Assembly (NCBI RefSeq): GCF_008806755.1
Contig: NZ_WAAU01000014.1
Span: forward strand, 138,168 to 202,167
Reading direction: 5' to 3'
Source: Tenacibaculum aiptasiae
GTDB lineage: Bacteria; Bacteroidota; Bacteroidia; Flavobacteriales; Flavobacteriaceae
Length of the DNA: 64,000 nucleotides
The translations under genes were made by a program, and so were the position numbers. The notes beneath the pieces are model-generated. The model was not told the DNA's origin. It did no database searches and was given only the letters and a program-made list of their open reading frames with translations. How positions within the stretch are numbered: position 1 is the first letter of the stretch; each line of letters begins with the position of its first letter. Below, piece after piece: positions 1 through 11,076 of this stretch.

Positions 1-1
1 A

Positions 2-1003
2 GTTACTTTAGAAGATGGTGGAACTCAAACAGTAGATTTTACCACTGTATTAGCAGCGGCAGGAACAGATGATCAGGCATTAACATTAGCAGCAGGTAAT
101 GTATTAACATTAGAAGATGGAGGAACGGTTAATTTAACACCATTCTTAGACAATACAGATGATCAAACAATAACAAATTTTGGTGTTGTAGGAACTGACT
201 TAAGTATTACGTTAGAAGATGGAAATACGGCAACAGTACCATTGTCAGCATTAGATAATATTACAGGAAAAGCATTAACATCTACAGATTTAGATGTGTC
301 GGCAAATGGAGCAACGGCTTTATTAGAAGACGTTACAATTGATATAAAGACAGATGCGGTAACTACTAATAAAATTCTAAACGAAACGATTTTATCTGAG
401 GATATTAAAAATGGTGAAGTAAAAACAGATGACATAGCAGATAAAAATGTAACAGTTGCTAAGATTGCTAACGGAACAGCAAATCAAGTTTTAATGACAA
501 ATGCTGCGGGAACTGACGTAGAATGGAGAACTGTAAATAATACTGTAAAAGAAGTATTAAGTGCAGAATACGCTGGAGCTACATTATATGCAGATGGAAC
601 AGATAATTTAGGTGTTATGACTTCTGATAATACTGGAGCTACTGGTAATTATATGAATTTCTATGAATGGTCTAGTGGAGAAGCAACAGCTCAAGATTAT
701 GATGTGGTGGTTCGATTTACATTACCAAACGATTTTACTTCTTGGGATGCAACAAACCCAATTGTAATTGATTACCAAGCAGAAGGTACTGCAACATTCA
801 GTGCTACAATGTTTTTAGAAAACGGAACAGCTTTAGGTACCATTGCAGCAGCTTCTTCTGCAACATGGACTACAGCAAACTTAAACCCTGGTGCTATGAC
901 AGCTGGAGATACAGCCGTTATCCTATTAAAACTAACAAGTGCTGCAGGTGATGCTGCTCAAAAGGTAAGAGTTGGTGATATTACGTTGAACTACAATAAA
1001 TAA
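2..1003 (+). CDS. Repeat-rich surface protein, C-terminal part (5' end outside window)
   Basis: The frame is open from the first bases of the window to the TAA at 1001-1003, so this is the C-terminal third-of-a-thousand residues of a longer protein; the internal ATG at 242 is not a credible start. The first ~80 visible residues carry repeats of the type LTLEDGGT-(V/Q)-(N/D) alternating with DNTDDQT or GTDDQAL, a low-complexity beta-solenoid style seen in adhesins and fibre-like proteins of Flavobacteriia. After a segment with [19 protein letters not shown] the last ~150 residues look like a beta-sandwich domain ending in [13 protein letters not shown]. Only 7 bases separate its stop from the next gene, suggesting co-transcription. 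Function unknown; a cell-surface role is inferred from composition and from its secreted neighbours. A degenerate copy of its 3' end lies before the gene at 4192. Confidence 0.75.
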   Translation, partial: VTLEDGGTQTVDFTTVLAAAGTDDQALTLAAGNVLTLEDGGTVNLTPFLDNTDDQTITNFGVVGTDLSITLEDGNTATVPLSALDNITGKALTSTDLDVSANGATALLEDVTIDIKTDAVTTNKILNETILSEDIKNGEVKTDDIADKNVTVAKIANGTANQVLMTNAAGTDVEWRTVNNTVKEVLSAEYAGATLYADGTDNLGVMTSDNTGATGNYMNFYEWSSGEATAQDYDVVVRFTLPNDFTSWDATNPIVIDYQAEGTATFSATMFLENGTALGTIAAASSATWTTANLNPGAMTAGDTAVILLKLTSAAGDAAQKVRVGDITLNYNK

Positions 1004-1010
1004 AAGAATT

Positions 1011-3851
1011 GTGAAACAGTTAAAATATATAATAATACTATTAGGTATACTACTCTTTATGGGTAGTATACATAGTGGTTATTCCCAAGACACGGATGGT
1101 GATGGTGTTTTGGATAGTCAAGATGTAGATGATGATAATGATGGTATTTTAGATATAGTGGAGAGCCCTCTTGATGTAGTTTGGATTTCTGATCAATTTG
1201 ACCAAACTATTTTTTACAGGGGGGATAGTTCGAATGGAACCTTTGCTACAGGGGTAGTAGAAAATATAAATGTACCTAATATTGGGATAACAAATGTTGA
1301 AGATACTTTTATAGGAGATATAAATAATGATCATTTTTTGGATATAATATTTGTTTCAGAAGCTGAAAATAGAACTATAACTTTTAGAGGAAAAGGAGAT
1401 GGAACTTTTTTACCTGCTTTGGTAACTAATATGAACATCCCTAGTATGGGAAGTGCTGGAGGCGAAAATGGATTTTTGAAAGATGCAGACGGTGATGGTT
1501 TTTTAGATATCTTTTGGATAGCAGATTGGAACCAATTTGTTTTTTATAAAGGAAATGGAGACGGAACTTTTCAAAATGGAGTAACAGCAACACCCAATGT
1601 GCCAGAAGTAGGATATGATATTTCAAAAGTCTCATTTGCAAACGATTTAAATAATGATGGGATAATAGATATTTATTCAGTGTCTGAAAGCAATCAAATT
1701 ACCTTTTACAAAGGAAATGGGGATGGAACTTTTCAAGATGGTACTATCACAATTGTTAATATGCCTAATGTTGGAGGGTTCGATGATACTGCAGATGCAA
1801 CACTTACAGGAGATGTAGATAATGATGGGAATATAGATCTTATTTGGATTTCAGAAAATACTAACCAAAGTATTTTTTACAAAGGAAATGGGGATGGAAC
1901 TTTTCAAGGTGGAGTAGCAACATTTGTAAATGTACCAGATGTGGGATATAATAATGCCCAAAATACATTTATTGGTGATGCAGATGCAGATGGTAATTTG
2001 GATGTGATTTTTATAACAGAAGCCTTTAATCAAACAATTCTATACAAAGGAAATGGAGATGGTACTTTTCAAGACGGAGTAGTTACAAATCGTGAAATAC
2101 AGAACGTAGGAGTAAGTCATAAAGAAATTGCTTTTTTAGGAAGCTTTAATTTAGATCCTGATAATGATGGTATTCCTAACCATTTAGATTTAGATTCTGA
2201 TAATGATGGTATTCCAGATAATGTAGAAGCGCAAACTACAGCAGGTTATGTAGCGCCAAATGCTGATACTCCTGCAATGTATACTGCTAATGATGGATTA
2301 AACTCTGCATATTTAACAGGAGGTTTAAGACCTGTAAATACAGATGGAACTGATACTCCTGACTTTATAGATACTGATTCAGATAACCAAGAAGAAGGTG
2401 ATATTGTAGAAGGAGGGGTAACTGCAAATCCAACTTATGCTGATGTAAATGGTAGTATAGATGATCCTACAACGTTACCCAATTCAGATGGTATAGATGA
2501 TGTTGATTATAGAGATATTGTTGCGCCTGGAGGTGTGAAAAACGGATTAGGATTTTGGTTAAAAGCAAATAGAGGTGCGGTTGGAACAACTACTGTTACA
2601 GAATGGAATGACCAATCAACATTTAAAAGAAATGCTAGTGAAGTTACAGGGGATCCTGATTTTGTAATTGGAGGATTAAATTATAATCCAGCAATTAAAT
2701 TTGATGGAAACGATTATTTTAATTTAAGTACAGAGTATAAGCTTTTCCCAGCTTCGTTAACTATGGCAGAAGCTATTAGTGTTGTAAGGAATAATTCCTC
2801 GGGAACAGATAATGGACATCCTTACGATTTAGGAGGTTCCTCTAGAGGGTTTTATTACCCTGCTCAACAAGATCTTTACCAAGGGTCTTTTACAACACAG
2901 CGTATTGCTTTTAATCCAACAACCAATGCCGTGGTAGTTTCTAAACCTGGAGTTGCAGGAGTGGTTGGAGCTCCTGTAAATTTATCAAATTGGAATATTT
3001 ATGGAACCCATAGTGCTACTAATGATTGGGGAATTCAGTTTAATGGAGAGTTTAAAGCATTATCAACTACAAACACTACCAATTTTTCTTTTCCAGCAAC
3101 AGATGGAGTGTATATAGGAGCTTCAAAGAATGATAATTTTACTGGAGATATTAGTGAAATAATATTATATGATAGAATACTTTCTAGTACAGAAAGACAA
3201 CGAGTAAACAGTTACAATGCTATAAAATATGGAATCAGTTTAACTCAATCTGTATTTGTACTGAATTATGTAGCAAGTGATGGAACTATTTTATGGGATG
3301 CAACAGCAAATTCAACCTATTCTCATGATATGGCAGGAATAGGTAGAGACGAAGCTTCTGCATTACATCAAAAACAATCAAAATCCATTAACACCGATGC
3401 AATTGTAGCTATAGGTTTGGGAAGTGTAGCTGCTTCAAATGCAGATAACACGAATACTTTTACAAGTAATAAAGACTTCTTAATGTGGGGAAATAACAAT
3501 GCAAGTATAACTTCAGTTAATTCGGGAGTGCCTATTGCTTTTTCAGAAAAAATAAATCGTAATTGGTTGGTAAAAGAAACTGGTACTGTTGATGAAGTTC
3601 AAGTGCAAATTTCGGACTTTTTAGGAGTCACTTTGTTTGGGAGTACAGATAACCTAACATTATTTGTAGCAGATGATGAGAATTTTACCACCAACTTGGT
3701 AACCGTACCGTTTGTAAAGAATGGAAATTTTCAAGAAGCTAAAATAAATTTCAACGGAACTAAATATTTTTCTTTCGGAATACCCAGAACTAACTTCATG
3801 CGTCATGGAAAAACGTTTAAAAACCTTCGAGAAACAAGAATGGAATGGTAA
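1011..3851 (+). CDS. Secreted VCBS/FG-GAP repeat protein with TSP3 motifs and LamG-like domain (paralogue A)
   Basis: Starts with GTG; the choice is supported by alignment with the ATG start of the paralogue at 4192 (KQLK versus KRVK). A signal peptide (residues 1-25, ending GYSQ) is followed by an aspartate-rich thrombospondin type 3-like calcium motif (DTDGDGVLD...DDDNDGILD). Residues ~50-375 hold about six FG-GAP/VCBS-type repeats of ~57 residues, each with a DxDxDG or equivalent turn and the signature [10 protein letters not shown]. More DxDGDG motifs follow near 385-420, then a concanavalin/LamG-like domain (~510-740) and a C-terminal beta region. The protein ends [18 protein letters not shown], conserved in the paralogue. 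Such architecture is known for secreted adhesins or carbohydrate-binding proteins; no catalytic domain is visible. It is 7 bases downstream of the fibre-like gene and is probably in its operon. Confidence 0.85.
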   Translation: MKQLKYIIILLGILLFMGSIHSGYSQDTDGDGVLDSQDVDDDNDGILDIVESPLDVVWISDQFDQTIFYRGDSSNGTFATGVVENINVPNIGITNVEDTFIGDINNDHFLDIIFVSEAENRTITFRGKGDGTFLPALVTNMNIPSMGSAGGENGFLKDADGDGFLDIFWIADWNQFVFYKGNGDGTFQNGVTATPNVPEVGYDISKVSFANDLNNDGIIDIYSVSESNQITFYKGNGDGTFQDGTITIVNMPNVGGFDDTADATLTGDVDNDGNIDLIWISENTNQSIFYKGNGDGTFQGGVATFVNVPDVGYNNAQNTFIGDADADGNLDVIFITEAFNQTILYKGNGDGTFQDGVVTNREIQNVGVSHKEIAFLGSFNLDPDNDGIPNHLDLDSDNDGIPDNVEAQTTAGYVAPNADTPAMYTANDGLNSAYLTGGLRPVNTDGTDTPDFIDTDSDNQEEGDIVEGGVTANPTYADVNGSIDDPTTLPNSDGIDDVDYRDIVAPGGVKNGLGFWLKANRGAVGTTTVTEWNDQSTFKRNASEVTGDPDFVIGGLNYNPAIKFDGNDYFNLSTEYKLFPASLTMAEAISVVRNNSSGTDNGHPYDLGGSSRGFYYPAQQDLYQGSFTTQRIAFNPTTNAVVVSKPGVAGVVGAPVNLSNWNIYGTHSATNDWGIQFNGEFKALSTTNTTNFSFPATDGVYIGASKNDNFTGDISEIILYDRILSSTERQRVNSYNAIKYGISLTQSVFVLNYVASDGTILWDATANSTYSHDMAGIGRDEASALHQKQSKSINTDAIVAIGLGSVAASNADNTNTFTSNKDFLMWGNNNASITSVNSGVPIAFSEKINRNWLVKETGTVDEVQVQISDFLGVTLFGSTDNLTLFVADDENFTTNLVTVPFVKNGNFQEAKINFNGTKYFSFGIPRTNFMRHGKTFKNLRETRMEW
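1170..2140 (+). repeat. Six tandem FG-GAP/VCBS-type coding repeats (paralogue A)
   Basis: At the DNA level a near-identical core encoding KGNGDGTFQ recurs at roughly 1547, 1708, 1879 and 2044, with more divergent versions near 1219 and 1384. Spacing is about 160-170 bases, so each unit is ~57 codons. These are protein repeats, likely propeller blades, not a CRISPR array. Confidence 0.8.
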
Positions 3852-4087
3852 TAATTATTAGATAAAAAAAACTTATTTACTTAGAATAAATGATTTTTAA
3901 AATAGAATTAAGGAACATTAAAACCAATGAATTAGGAATGTAGAAAAAGAAAATAACTAATATAATGCCCTGCATATCTAATAGGTATTTAATTAACAAT
4001 ATGTAGGAGTTATATGCTTATCGACCTAATAATTTTGGTATGAATACTTCTGTAATATAATTATTTCAGAAGTTATAGAAGCAGAAG
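3852..4087. other. Non-coding AT-rich spacer
   Basis: This stretch, which forms most of the 340-base gap between the two paralogues, has stop codons in all frames. I see no clear hairpin terminator or TAnnTTTG promoter in it. It probably contains further unrecognisable remains of the duplicated upstream gene. Confidence 0.4.
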
Positions 4088-4195
4088 TCGCAGCTGCTTA
4101 CTATTATAATAACTAACAAACAAGTCGCAGGCAATAAGGCAGGAAAGGTTAGAGTAGTTGATATTGCCCTTAACAATAAAAACATAACAAGATGA
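4088..4195 (+). pseudogene. Decayed remnant of the 3' end of the gene at 2-1003
   Basis: In the frame that ends at the TGA 4193-4195 the DNA reads [19 protein letters not shown], which aligns with [20 protein letters not shown] at the end of the gene at 2-1003, and it lies in the same place: directly before a 946-residue paralogue. The similarity fades upstream of about 4100, and no long open frame remains. The most economical reading is a tandem duplication of the two-gene unit followed by loss of most of the second copy of the first gene. Confidence 0.65.
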
Positions 4196-7032
4196 AACGA
4201 GTTAAACTTATAGCATTTCTATGCATATTATTTTCAATAAATATAGTACATATAGGTTATTCACAAGATACTGATGGTGATGGTGTTGTAGATAGCATTG
4301 ATATAGATGATGATAATGATGGGATTTTAGACGTTGTAGAGGACCCAGTAGATATAGTTTGGATTTCAGAAGAATTTAATCAAACGATTTTTTATAAAGG
4401 AATAGATAATGGGAAATTTGAGGAAGGATTGGTTACAAGCATGAATGTACCTAATGCAGGAACTACAAATCAAAAGAATACTTTTATAGGAGATGTAGAT
4501 TCTGATGATCTTTTAGATATAATTTTTGTTTCAGAGAGTGAAAATAGAATCATCTTTTACAAAGGGAATGGAAATGGTACTTTTCAAAATGCTGTAATAA
4601 CAAATATTAACATTCCTAATATTGGTAGTGAAGGAATAGAATTTGGGTTTCTAAAAGATGTAGATGGAGATAACATATTAGATATATTTTGGTTGATAGA
4701 GTGGAACCAAAGTAATTTTTTCAAAGGAAATGGAGATGGTACTTTCCAAAATGCGGTAACAACACCTATAGATGTACCAGATATAGGTAGTAATGTATGG
4801 GAGGTTACCTATACTGGTGATGCCGATAATGACGGTATCATGGATATATATATGATGACAGAGTCGAACCGTACAGTTTTTTATAAAGGAAATGGAAATG
4901 GTACTTTTCAAGATGGAGTAGTAACGAATATGAATGTACCAAATGTAGGAGGAGTTTTTGATGTAGAAAACACATCGCTTTCTGGAGATATAGATGGTGA
5001 CGGTATTTTAGATATAATTTGGGTTTCACAAACAAATGAATCGGTTTTTTATAAAGGAAATGGTGATGGTACTTTTCAAAACGGAGTGTTATCAACTCTA
5101 AATATTCAAGATGTAGGAATTGGTAAAGCAGAAAATACATTTTTAATAGATAAAGATAAAGACGGTATTTTAGATATAGTTTTGATATCTCAACATTCAA
5201 ATTATACAATTTTTTATAAAGGAAATGGAAATGGAACTTTTCAAGTTGGGGTGCTAACAAATTTAAATGTGCAAAATGTTGGGTATAATGACAGAGAAAT
5301 CACTTTTATAGGAAGTTTTAATCTCGATCCAGATGGAGATGGTATTCCTAATCATTTAGATTTAGATTCTGATGGAGATGGTATTGCAGACAATGTAGAA
5401 GCACAGACTACAGCAGGTTATATTGCGCCAAATGCAGATAGTCCTGCAACATATACTGCAAATAATGGGTTAAACTCAGCATATTTAGGAGGTTTAACAC
5501 CTGTAAATACAGATGGGACCGATGATCCAGATTATTTAGATTTAGATTCAGATAATCAAGAAGGAGGAGATAGCGTAGAAGGTGGAGTAACGGCGAATCC
5601 AACATACGCAGATGTAAATGGTAGTTTAAACGATCCAACAACATTGCCCAATTCTGATGAAGTTGATGATGTTGATTATAGAGATATAGTAGCGCCAGGA
5701 GGGGTAAAAACTGGCTTAGGATTTTGGTTAAAAGCCAATGTAGGTACAGTAGGAAATACAATAGTTACAGAGTGGAAAGATCAATCAACTTTCAAAAGAG
5801 ATGCGAGTGTTGTTACTGGTGATCCTTCTTTTTTCTTGTTTAATGTAAGTTACAACCCAGCAATTAGATTTGATGGAGGAGATTACTTTTCATTAAGTAA
5901 TGTACATAAGTTTTTCTCAAGTACTTATTCAGCAGCAGAAGCAATTACAGTAAGTAAAAGTAATATTACTCCAGCACCGGGTGTAAGTAATGGGCATCCT
6001 TATGATTTTGGAGCAGCAAATACAGCAAGAGATTTTTATTATCCAGATCAACAAAATGAGCTTTATCAAGGATCTTTTACTACAGATCGTTTAGGATTTA
6101 ATCCAGTAACCAATACAATTGTCGATGCAAAAGCAGGGGTTACAGGAATTGTTGGAAGCCCAGTAAATTTAGCTGAATGGAATATTTATGGAACACATAG
6201 TGCTACTAATAATTGGGGAATTCAATTTAATGGTGAAATTAAAGCATCATCATCGGTAAATACAACAGATTTTTCTTTTCCGTCAACCAACGGAGTATAT
6301 ATTGGAGCAGTAGAGAATGAAACTTTTACAGGAGATATTAGTGAAGTAATTTTATATAATAAAGTACTTTCTAGTACAGAAAGACAACGAGTTAATAGTT
6401 ATAATGCAGTAAAATATGGAATTACGCTAAATCAATCAACACCAACAAACTATTTAGCAAGTGATGGAACAGTTATTTGGGATGCAACAGTAAATTCAGC
6501 ATATGTTCATGATATAGCAGGAGTTGGTAGAGATGAGTCTTCAGCATTGCATCAAAAACAATCAAAATCAGTTAATATTGATGCGTTAGTTGCTATAGGT
6601 TTAGGAAGTGTAGTAGCTACAAACGCAGCAAACACAAACACTTTTACAAATAATAAAGATTTCTTAGTATGGGGAAATAATAATGGAAGTATAGCCATGG
6701 TTAATGCAGGTATACCTCCTGTTTTTTTACAAAAAATAAGCCGTAATTGGTTACTAAAAGAAACAGGAACAGTAGATGAGGTTCAAGTACAAATACCAGA
6801 ATCTATAGCTTCTGTTTTATTTGGAGGCGCCGATTTAACTTTGTTTGTAGCAGATGATGAGAATTTTACTACTAATTTGGTTACCGTTCCACTAACAAAA
6901 AATGGTCTTTACTTAGAAGCTATGGTAAATTTTAATGGAACTAAATATTTTTCTTTTGGAATTCCACGAACTAGCTTTATGCGTCATGGAAAAACTTTTA
7001 GAAATTTAAAAGAAACTCGAATGGAATGGTAA
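4192..7032 (+). CDS. Secreted VCBS/FG-GAP repeat protein with TSP3 motifs and LamG-like domain (paralogue B)
   Basis: Same length (946 residues) and same domain order as the gene at 1011: signal peptide ending [22 protein letters not shown] calcium-type motif, about six ~57-residue repeats with [10 protein letters not shown] or [10 protein letters not shown], more DGDG motifs near 385-420, a LamG-like domain starting [11 protein letters not shown], and the C-terminus [18 protein letters not shown]. The two proteins are clearly homologous throughout, most strongly in the C-terminal half, while third codon positions have diverged, so the duplication is not recent and both copies appear to be under selection. 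The ATG overlaps the stop of the decayed frame before it. A hairpin terminator follows at 7127. Likely an exported surface protein; ligand unknown. Confidence 0.85.
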   Translation: MKRVKLIAFLCILFSINIVHIGYSQDTDGDGVVDSIDIDDDNDGILDVVEDPVDIVWISEEFNQTIFYKGIDNGKFEEGLVTSMNVPNAGTTNQKNTFIGDVDSDDLLDIIFVSESENRIIFYKGNGNGTFQNAVITNINIPNIGSEGIEFGFLKDVDGDNILDIFWLIEWNQSNFFKGNGDGTFQNAVTTPIDVPDIGSNVWEVTYTGDADNDGIMDIYMMTESNRTVFYKGNGNGTFQDGVVTNMNVPNVGGVFDVENTSLSGDIDGDGILDIIWVSQTNESVFYKGNGDGTFQNGVLSTLNIQDVGIGKAENTFLIDKDKDGILDIVLISQHSNYTIFYKGNGNGTFQVGVLTNLNVQNVGYNDREITFIGSFNLDPDGDGIPNHLDLDSDGDGIADNVEAQTTAGYIAPNADSPATYTANNGLNSAYLGGLTPVNTDGTDDPDYLDLDSDNQEGGDSVEGGVTANPTYADVNGSLNDPTTLPNSDEVDDVDYRDIVAPGGVKTGLGFWLKANVGTVGNTIVTEWKDQSTFKRDASVVTGDPSFFLFNVSYNPAIRFDGGDYFSLSNVHKFFSSTYSAAEAITVSKSNITPAPGVSNGHPYDFGAANTARDFYYPDQQNELYQGSFTTDRLGFNPVTNTIVDAKAGVTGIVGSPVNLAEWNIYGTHSATNNWGIQFNGEIKASSSVNTTDFSFPSTNGVYIGAVENETFTGDISEVILYNKVLSSTERQRVNSYNAVKYGITLNQSTPTNYLASDGTVIWDATVNSAYVHDIAGVGRDESSALHQKQSKSVNIDALVAIGLGSVVATNAANTNTFTNNKDFLVWGNNNGSIAMVNAGIPPVFLQKISRNWLLKETGTVDEVQVQIPESIASVLFGGADLTLFVADDENFTTNLVTVPLTKNGLYLEAMVNFNGTKYFSFGIPRTSFMRHGKTFRNLKETRMEW
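4350..5320 (+). repeat. Six tandem FG-GAP/VCBS-type coding repeats (paralogue B)
   Basis: The core encoding YKGNG(D/N)GTFQ recurs from about 4560 to 5240 with ~57-codon spacing, plus a degenerate first unit near 4390 ([12 protein letters not shown]). It corresponds unit for unit to the repeats of paralogue A. Confidence 0.8.
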
Positions 7033-7126
7033 GGATGTGTAAAATATAACGTCTTTAATAAAGGTGAATGTTAGTAGTTTTTTAAGGGTGAAAAGACTAA
7101 CGAAGTCTATTAAACACTAACAATTA

Positions 7127-7156
7127 AGAGTAATCAGAAATGGTTGCTCTTTTTTA
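7127..7156 (+). terminator. Intrinsic terminator after the second VCBS gene
   Basis: Stem AGAGTAAT / GTTGCTCT with G-U pairs, loop around CAGAAATG, followed by a T run. It is about 95 bases after the stop of the 4192 gene. Confidence 0.65.
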
Positions 7157-7248
7157 CTATAAACAAAGTTTATTTGCTGAAATCGTGTTATTAAAAATAA
7201 AGATGCTATTTTTACCGAAATTTTTATAAACCTACTAACTGTATAAAA

Positions 7249-7695
7249 ATGAGGAAATTAATAGTAGTATTGTTATTCTTAACAAGTATCGTGTCGTACG
7301 GACAAATCCACAATCCTGTAAAATGGACTACATCTGTAAAGAAAATTTCAGAAAAAGAAGCTGAATTAGTAGCTACGGCAAGTTTAGAAAACGATTGGCA
7401 TATTTACTCGCAAAATATACCAAAAGGAGGTCCAATCCCTACATTATTTTCTTTTGTTGGTGACCAACGTTACTTAAAAAAAGGAAATACAAAAGAAGGA
7501 GAAGGACATGAAGTTGATGATAAAATGTTTGACATGCGTGTTAAATATTTTGACAAGAAAGCTGTTTTTACACAAAGAATAAGATTAAAAACTACAGAGA
7601 AATTTGTAATTAAAGGAACAGTAGAATACATGGTATGTTCTGGTACAAATTGTTTACCTCCTAAAGAAGTAGATTTATCTTTTTCAGTAAATTAA
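7249..7695 (+). CDS. Stand-alone DsbD N-terminal (alpha) domain protein
   Basis: 148 residues: signal peptide to about residue 19 (VSYGQ), then one DsbD alpha-like immunoglobulin-fold domain. The CSGTNCLPPKEV motif (Cys130 and Cys135) matches the cysteine pair with which the DsbD periplasmic N-domain passes electrons to partners. It lacks the membrane and thioredoxin domains found in the next gene, whose own N-domain is similar (shared NP-KW, GGPIPT and CLPPKEVDL patterns). Only 26 bases separate the two, so they are probably co-transcribed. Likely role: a periplasmic reductant carrier receiving electrons from DsbD. Whether it serves a different partner is unknown. Confidence 0.85.
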   Translation: MRKLIVVLLFLTSIVSYGQIHNPVKWTTSVKKISEKEAELVATASLENDWHIYSQNIPKGGPIPTLFSFVGDQRYLKKGNTKEGEGHEVDDKMFDMRVKYFDKKAVFTQRIRLKTTEKFVIKGTVEYMVCSGTNCLPPKEVDLSFSVN

Positions 7696-7721
7696 AAAAT
7701 TATCCCCTTAATAAAGTTTAA

Positions 7722-9701
7722 ATGAAGAACCTTTTTGCATTCTTGCTCCTTTTTACGATTAGTTTTGGCGTAAAAGGGCAAATTTTCAATCCTATAAAAT
7801 GGAAAACTAAAGTAGAAAAAACGTCAGAATCAAAGTACAAGTTAAAAGCCGAAGCCATAATTGAGCAAGGTTGGACTTTGTATTCTCAGGAAGTTCCACA
7901 AGGAGGTCCAATCCCTACTACTTTTACGTATGATGATGAAGGAGGTAAAATTAAATTACTAGGAAATACATCAGAACCTAAAGGGAAATTAAAGTTTACA
8001 AAGCTTTTTAATGAAGAAGGAATGAGTATTAAATCCTTCGCTATTAAAGCAGTTTTTGAGCAAGATATAGAATTAGTAGATAGCCAAATAAAAAAGGTAA
8101 ATGCTTTTGTTGAATTTATTGCTTGTACAGATGAGCAATGTTTACCTCCTAAAGAAGTAGACTTAGTTTTCGATTTAGAGAAAGCTACTGTGGCTACCAA
8201 AAAAGGAGAAGCAAAGAAAGCAGCTACTAAAGACGGAAAAGCTAAAGAAAAGAAAGGTTTAATAAGTATTTTTATTATTGCCTTTTTATCAGGTTTTGCA
8301 GCATTGTTAACACCATGTGTATTCCCAATGATTCCAATGACGGTTAGCTTTTTTACAAAACAAAGTAAGAGTAAATCGAAAGGAATTAGAAATGCTATTA
8401 TCTACGGATTATCTATTATAGCAATTTATGTATTGTTAGGATATGTAGTAACTGGAATTTTTGGAGCTGATGCGTTAAATGCATTGTCAACTAATGTATG
8501 GTTTAACATAGCATTCTTTTTAATATTAATCATTTTTGCTGTATCATTCCTTGGAGCATTTGAAATTACATTGCCAAGTTCATGGGCGACAAAAGTAGAT
8601 TCACAAGCAGATAGAGGAGGATTGATAGGAATCTTTTTCATGGCATTAGCCTTAGCAATTGTATCGTTTTCATGTACAGGACCAATTGTTGGAACTCTAT
8701 TAGTAGAAGCAGCTACTAAAGGAGGAATAGCACCTGTGGTAGGAATGTTAGGATTCTCATCGGCAATTGCTTTACCATTTGCTTTATTTGCAGCATTCCC
8801 AGGATGGTTAAATTCATTACCAAAATCGGGAGGTTGGTTAAATACAGTAAAAGTTGTTTTAGGATTCTTAGAATTAGCATTAGCATTTAAATTCTTATCA
8901 AATGCAGATTTAGTATTACAACTGCACTTATTAGAAAGAGAAGTGTTTATTGCTATTTGGATTGCAATTTTTGGAGCATTAGCATTTTATTTATTCGGAA
9001 AAATACAATTACCTCACGATAGTCCACAAAGTCATATTTCTGTAGGAAGATTAAGCCTAGGTTTAATAGCTTTATCATTTACTATATATATGATACCAGG
9101 TTTATGGGGAGCACCTTTAAATTTAATTAGTGCTTTTCCACCACCACAACATTATAGTGAATCGCCATATGGAGTTGGATTTACAAAACAAGCAACAGTG
9201 AGTGTTGCTAACCAACAAAATGATGATCATGGAGGATTGCCAGAAGGAGCACACTTAATGCCTCCTCATGATATTATGGCTTTTCACGATTATGATAAAG
9301 GATTAGCGTATGCTAAAAAAGTTGGAAAACCAGTTATGATCGATTTTACAGGACATGCTTGTGTTAACTGTCGTAAAATGGAACAAAACGTATGGGTAAA
9401 GCCTAAGGTTTTAGATGTTTTAAAGAATAAAGTAGTACTGATCTCTCTTTACGTAGATGACAAAAGACCTTTAGAAGAGAATGAAGTTGTAGACTCTAAG
9501 TTAAACCCTGGAAAAAAACTAAAGTATATAGGTCAAAAGTGGAGTGAATTGCAGACTATTAAGTACAAAGCAAATTCACAACCATTTTATGTATTAATGG
9601 CACACGATGAATCTAACTTAATAGATCCAGTGGCATATACACCTGATGCAGATGAATATTTTAATTGGCTAGAAAAAGGAATAGCGAATTATAAAAAATA
9701 A
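7722..9701 (+). CDS. dsbD: Thiol:disulfide interchange protein DsbD
   Basis: 659 residues in the standard three-part layout. Signal peptide (1-20); N-domain with CTDEQC (Cys135/Cys140); a lysine-rich linker; a transmembrane domain of about eight helices (~178-470) with the redox cysteines in [10 protein letters not shown] (Cys199) and SFSCTGP (Cys318); and a C-terminal thioredoxin-like domain with [10 protein letters not shown] (Cys547/Cys550). The family carries electrons from cytoplasmic thioredoxin across the inner membrane to periplasmic thiol proteins. All three cysteine pairs are intact. It follows the stand-alone alpha-domain gene and is closed by a strong terminator at 9714. Confidence 0.93.
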   Translation: MKNLFAFLLLFTISFGVKGQIFNPIKWKTKVEKTSESKYKLKAEAIIEQGWTLYSQEVPQGGPIPTTFTYDDEGGKIKLLGNTSEPKGKLKFTKLFNEEGMSIKSFAIKAVFEQDIELVDSQIKKVNAFVEFIACTDEQCLPPKEVDLVFDLEKATVATKKGEAKKAATKDGKAKEKKGLISIFIIAFLSGFAALLTPCVFPMIPMTVSFFTKQSKSKSKGIRNAIIYGLSIIAIYVLLGYVVTGIFGADALNALSTNVWFNIAFFLILIIFAVSFLGAFEITLPSSWATKVDSQADRGGLIGIFFMALALAIVSFSCTGPIVGTLLVEAATKGGIAPVVGMLGFSSAIALPFALFAAFPGWLNSLPKSGGWLNTVKVVLGFLELALAFKFLSNADLVLQLHLLEREVFIAIWIAIFGALAFYLFGKIQLPHDSPQSHISVGRLSLGLIALSFTIYMIPGLWGAPLNLISAFPPPQHYSESPYGVGFTKQATVSVANQQNDDHGGLPEGAHLMPPHDIMAFHDYDKGLAYAKKVGKPVMIDFTGHACVNCRKMEQNVWVKPKVLDVLKNKVVLISLYVDDKRPLEENEVVDSKLNPGKKLKYIGQKWSELQTIKYKANSQPFYVLMAHDESNLIDPVAYTPDADEYFNWLEKGIANYKK

Positions 9702-9713
9702 GTAAATAAAAAA

Positions 9714-9745
9714 AACACTTTAGAAAGTTCTAAAGTGTTTTTTTT
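9714..9745. terminator. Bidirectional terminator between dsbD and the S37 peptidase
   Basis: Perfect stem AACACTTTA / TAAAGTGTT with loop GAAAGTTC, A run before and T run after, so it can serve both convergent genes. Confidence 0.9.
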
Positions 9746-9768
9746 GAACTAAAAATAAGAGTACCAAA

Positions 9769-11076
9769 CTATTTTACAGGATATAGTTTCACATCTTTTC
9801 CTAACCAAGCCTGTAGTTTGTTGTAAATTTTTTCTTGATCTTCTTTAGAAAAGTGTTTGATTCTTGTACCATGATCAGCATCAGTCAATACCATTTTTAA
9901 AGCATCTACATTAGGTTTTGGATTTGGAGCACAAGCACCCCAAGGATCGTATGCACCATAAATATACAATATGTTGTTACCTTTGTTTTCAACAAAATCT
10001 CTTACCTCTTTGATATAGTTTTCATTGTATGATAGGTCAACATTTTTAGGAGCAAACCTCATGTTAGATGAAGAGCTAACAACTTTTAATAAGTCTTTTA
10101 CAGGTTCTAAATCAAAACCATAATATCCTAATTCTTTAATGTGTTGGTAAAAAGAAGGAAGGTAATAATCAAATCCCCAATCGCTATATAAAGAAAAGCC
10201 AGATACTTTTACCAAGTAGTCAAATAGTTCTTTAGAACTAGCTTTGTCAGAAGGAATTTCATTGCATTTTCCACCCCATTGCCAAAATGAAAAAGGAAAT
10301 TCTAAAACAGAGTATTCTAAAGCTTCCTCTTGAGAAAGTTCAGTAAAATTCATTTTCTTTTCTTCAGCATAAGAAGTTAAATGATTAAGTATTTCGACTC
10401 TGTTTTTTAGAACAGCTCTTTGAAAGTTTTTAATAGCGTTTCTACATTCTTCACTGCCTACAGAGTTAATTAAGTTTGTAGTTCTTTCATCTTCCAAACC
10501 ATTAATTAATGGAGCTACATACGGAACAGCTACATCAACATCATTAGGATATTTAGATTTATAAATTAACGTAGTTTCCCCTCCCTTACTAATTCCTGAA
10601 GACAACCATTTTCCTTTGTATAAGGTTTTTAATTTGCTTACAATAGTATGATAATCTTCAATAGCATTATCGTTGGTTAAATATTTCCAAGGAATAGAGT
10701 CGGGTCTAGATTTTCCATACATTCTATATTCAACAATAACCTGATTTCCTTTTAAAAGCTTGCTTAATTCAGTAGTTCTATTTCTAGAAGCATAGCCATC
10801 AGTAATAATTACTGTTGGGTTTTTATAATCGGCATGAGAAATATACATATAATGTTTAAAAGTTCCTTCTGATGGATTTTTAGGATTTAAATTTTGTTCC
10901 AAAACAACTTGATAGGCATCAGTAAAGTGATCGTTAACTTTAATAGAGTCTATTTGAGCTTTAGGAAATAAGTTTTGTAGTTGGGTTTTAAATGTGATTT
11001 CCTTTTTCTCTTTTGTTTCTTTACAAGAAAGAAGAGTTATTAGAAAAAGAAAAGGCAAAAATTTAAATAGTTTCAT
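9769..11076 (-). CDS. S37-type (PS-10) prolyl tripeptidyl peptidase, lipoprotein
   Basis: Start taken at the ATG whose complement is 11074-11076; a TTG two codons earlier is less likely. The N-terminus is a lipoprotein signal (LITLLSCKE). The body resembles the PS-10/S37 alpha/beta-hydrolase peptidases: nucleophile Ser in SSGISKGGETT (about residue 163), candidate Asp in YGAYDPW and His in DADHGTR near the C-terminus. Known relatives remove tripeptides, preferring a proline, from peptide N-termini. It is divergent from the hydroxyproline genes, and together with the Xaa-Pro aminopeptidase at 13223 suggests digestion of proline-rich peptides such as collagen fragments. The substrate is inferred; the family is fairly secure. 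Confidence 0.75.
   Translation of the reverse strand: MKLFKFLPFLFLITLLSCKETKEKKEITFKTQLQNLFPKAQIDSIKVNDHFTDAYQVVLEQNLNPKNPSEGTFKHYMYISHADYKNPTVIITDGYASRNRTTELSKLLKGNQVIVEYRMYGKSRPDSIPWKYLTNDNAIEDYHTIVSKLKTLYKGKWLSSGISKGGETTLIYKSKYPNDVDVAVPYVAPLINGLEDERTTNLINSVGSEECRNAIKNFQRAVLKNRVEILNHLTSYAEEKKMNFTELSQEEALEYSVLEFPFSFWQWGGKCNEIPSDKASSKELFDYLVKVSGFSLYSDWGFDYYLPSFYQHIKELGYYGFDLEPVKDLLKVVSSSSNMRFAPKNVDLSYNENYIKEVRDFVENKGNNILYIYGAYDPWGACAPNPKPNVDALKMVLTDADHGTRIKHFSKEDQEKIYNKLQAWLGKDVKLYPVK

Noticed and set aside
1540..2070. Regularly spaced near-identical DNA (AAAGGAAATGGNGATGG) that resembles a CRISPR array.
   Set aside because: The copies are in frame and encode KGNGDGTFQ of VCBS-type protein repeats; the spacers are homologous, not unique.
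4081..4116. Reading IEAEVAAAYYYNN, similar to the C-terminus of the reductase at 11197 (LEDLAAANYYYN).
   Set aside because: Only a dozen residues, in a different frame from the better supported remnant, and no other sign of that gene; taken as chance.
4838..5761. Long minus-strand Leu/Tyr/His-rich open frames opposite the second VCBS gene.
   Set aside because: Composition is what antisense translation of Asp/Asn/Gly-rich repeats gives; no start context and full overlap with a clear gene.
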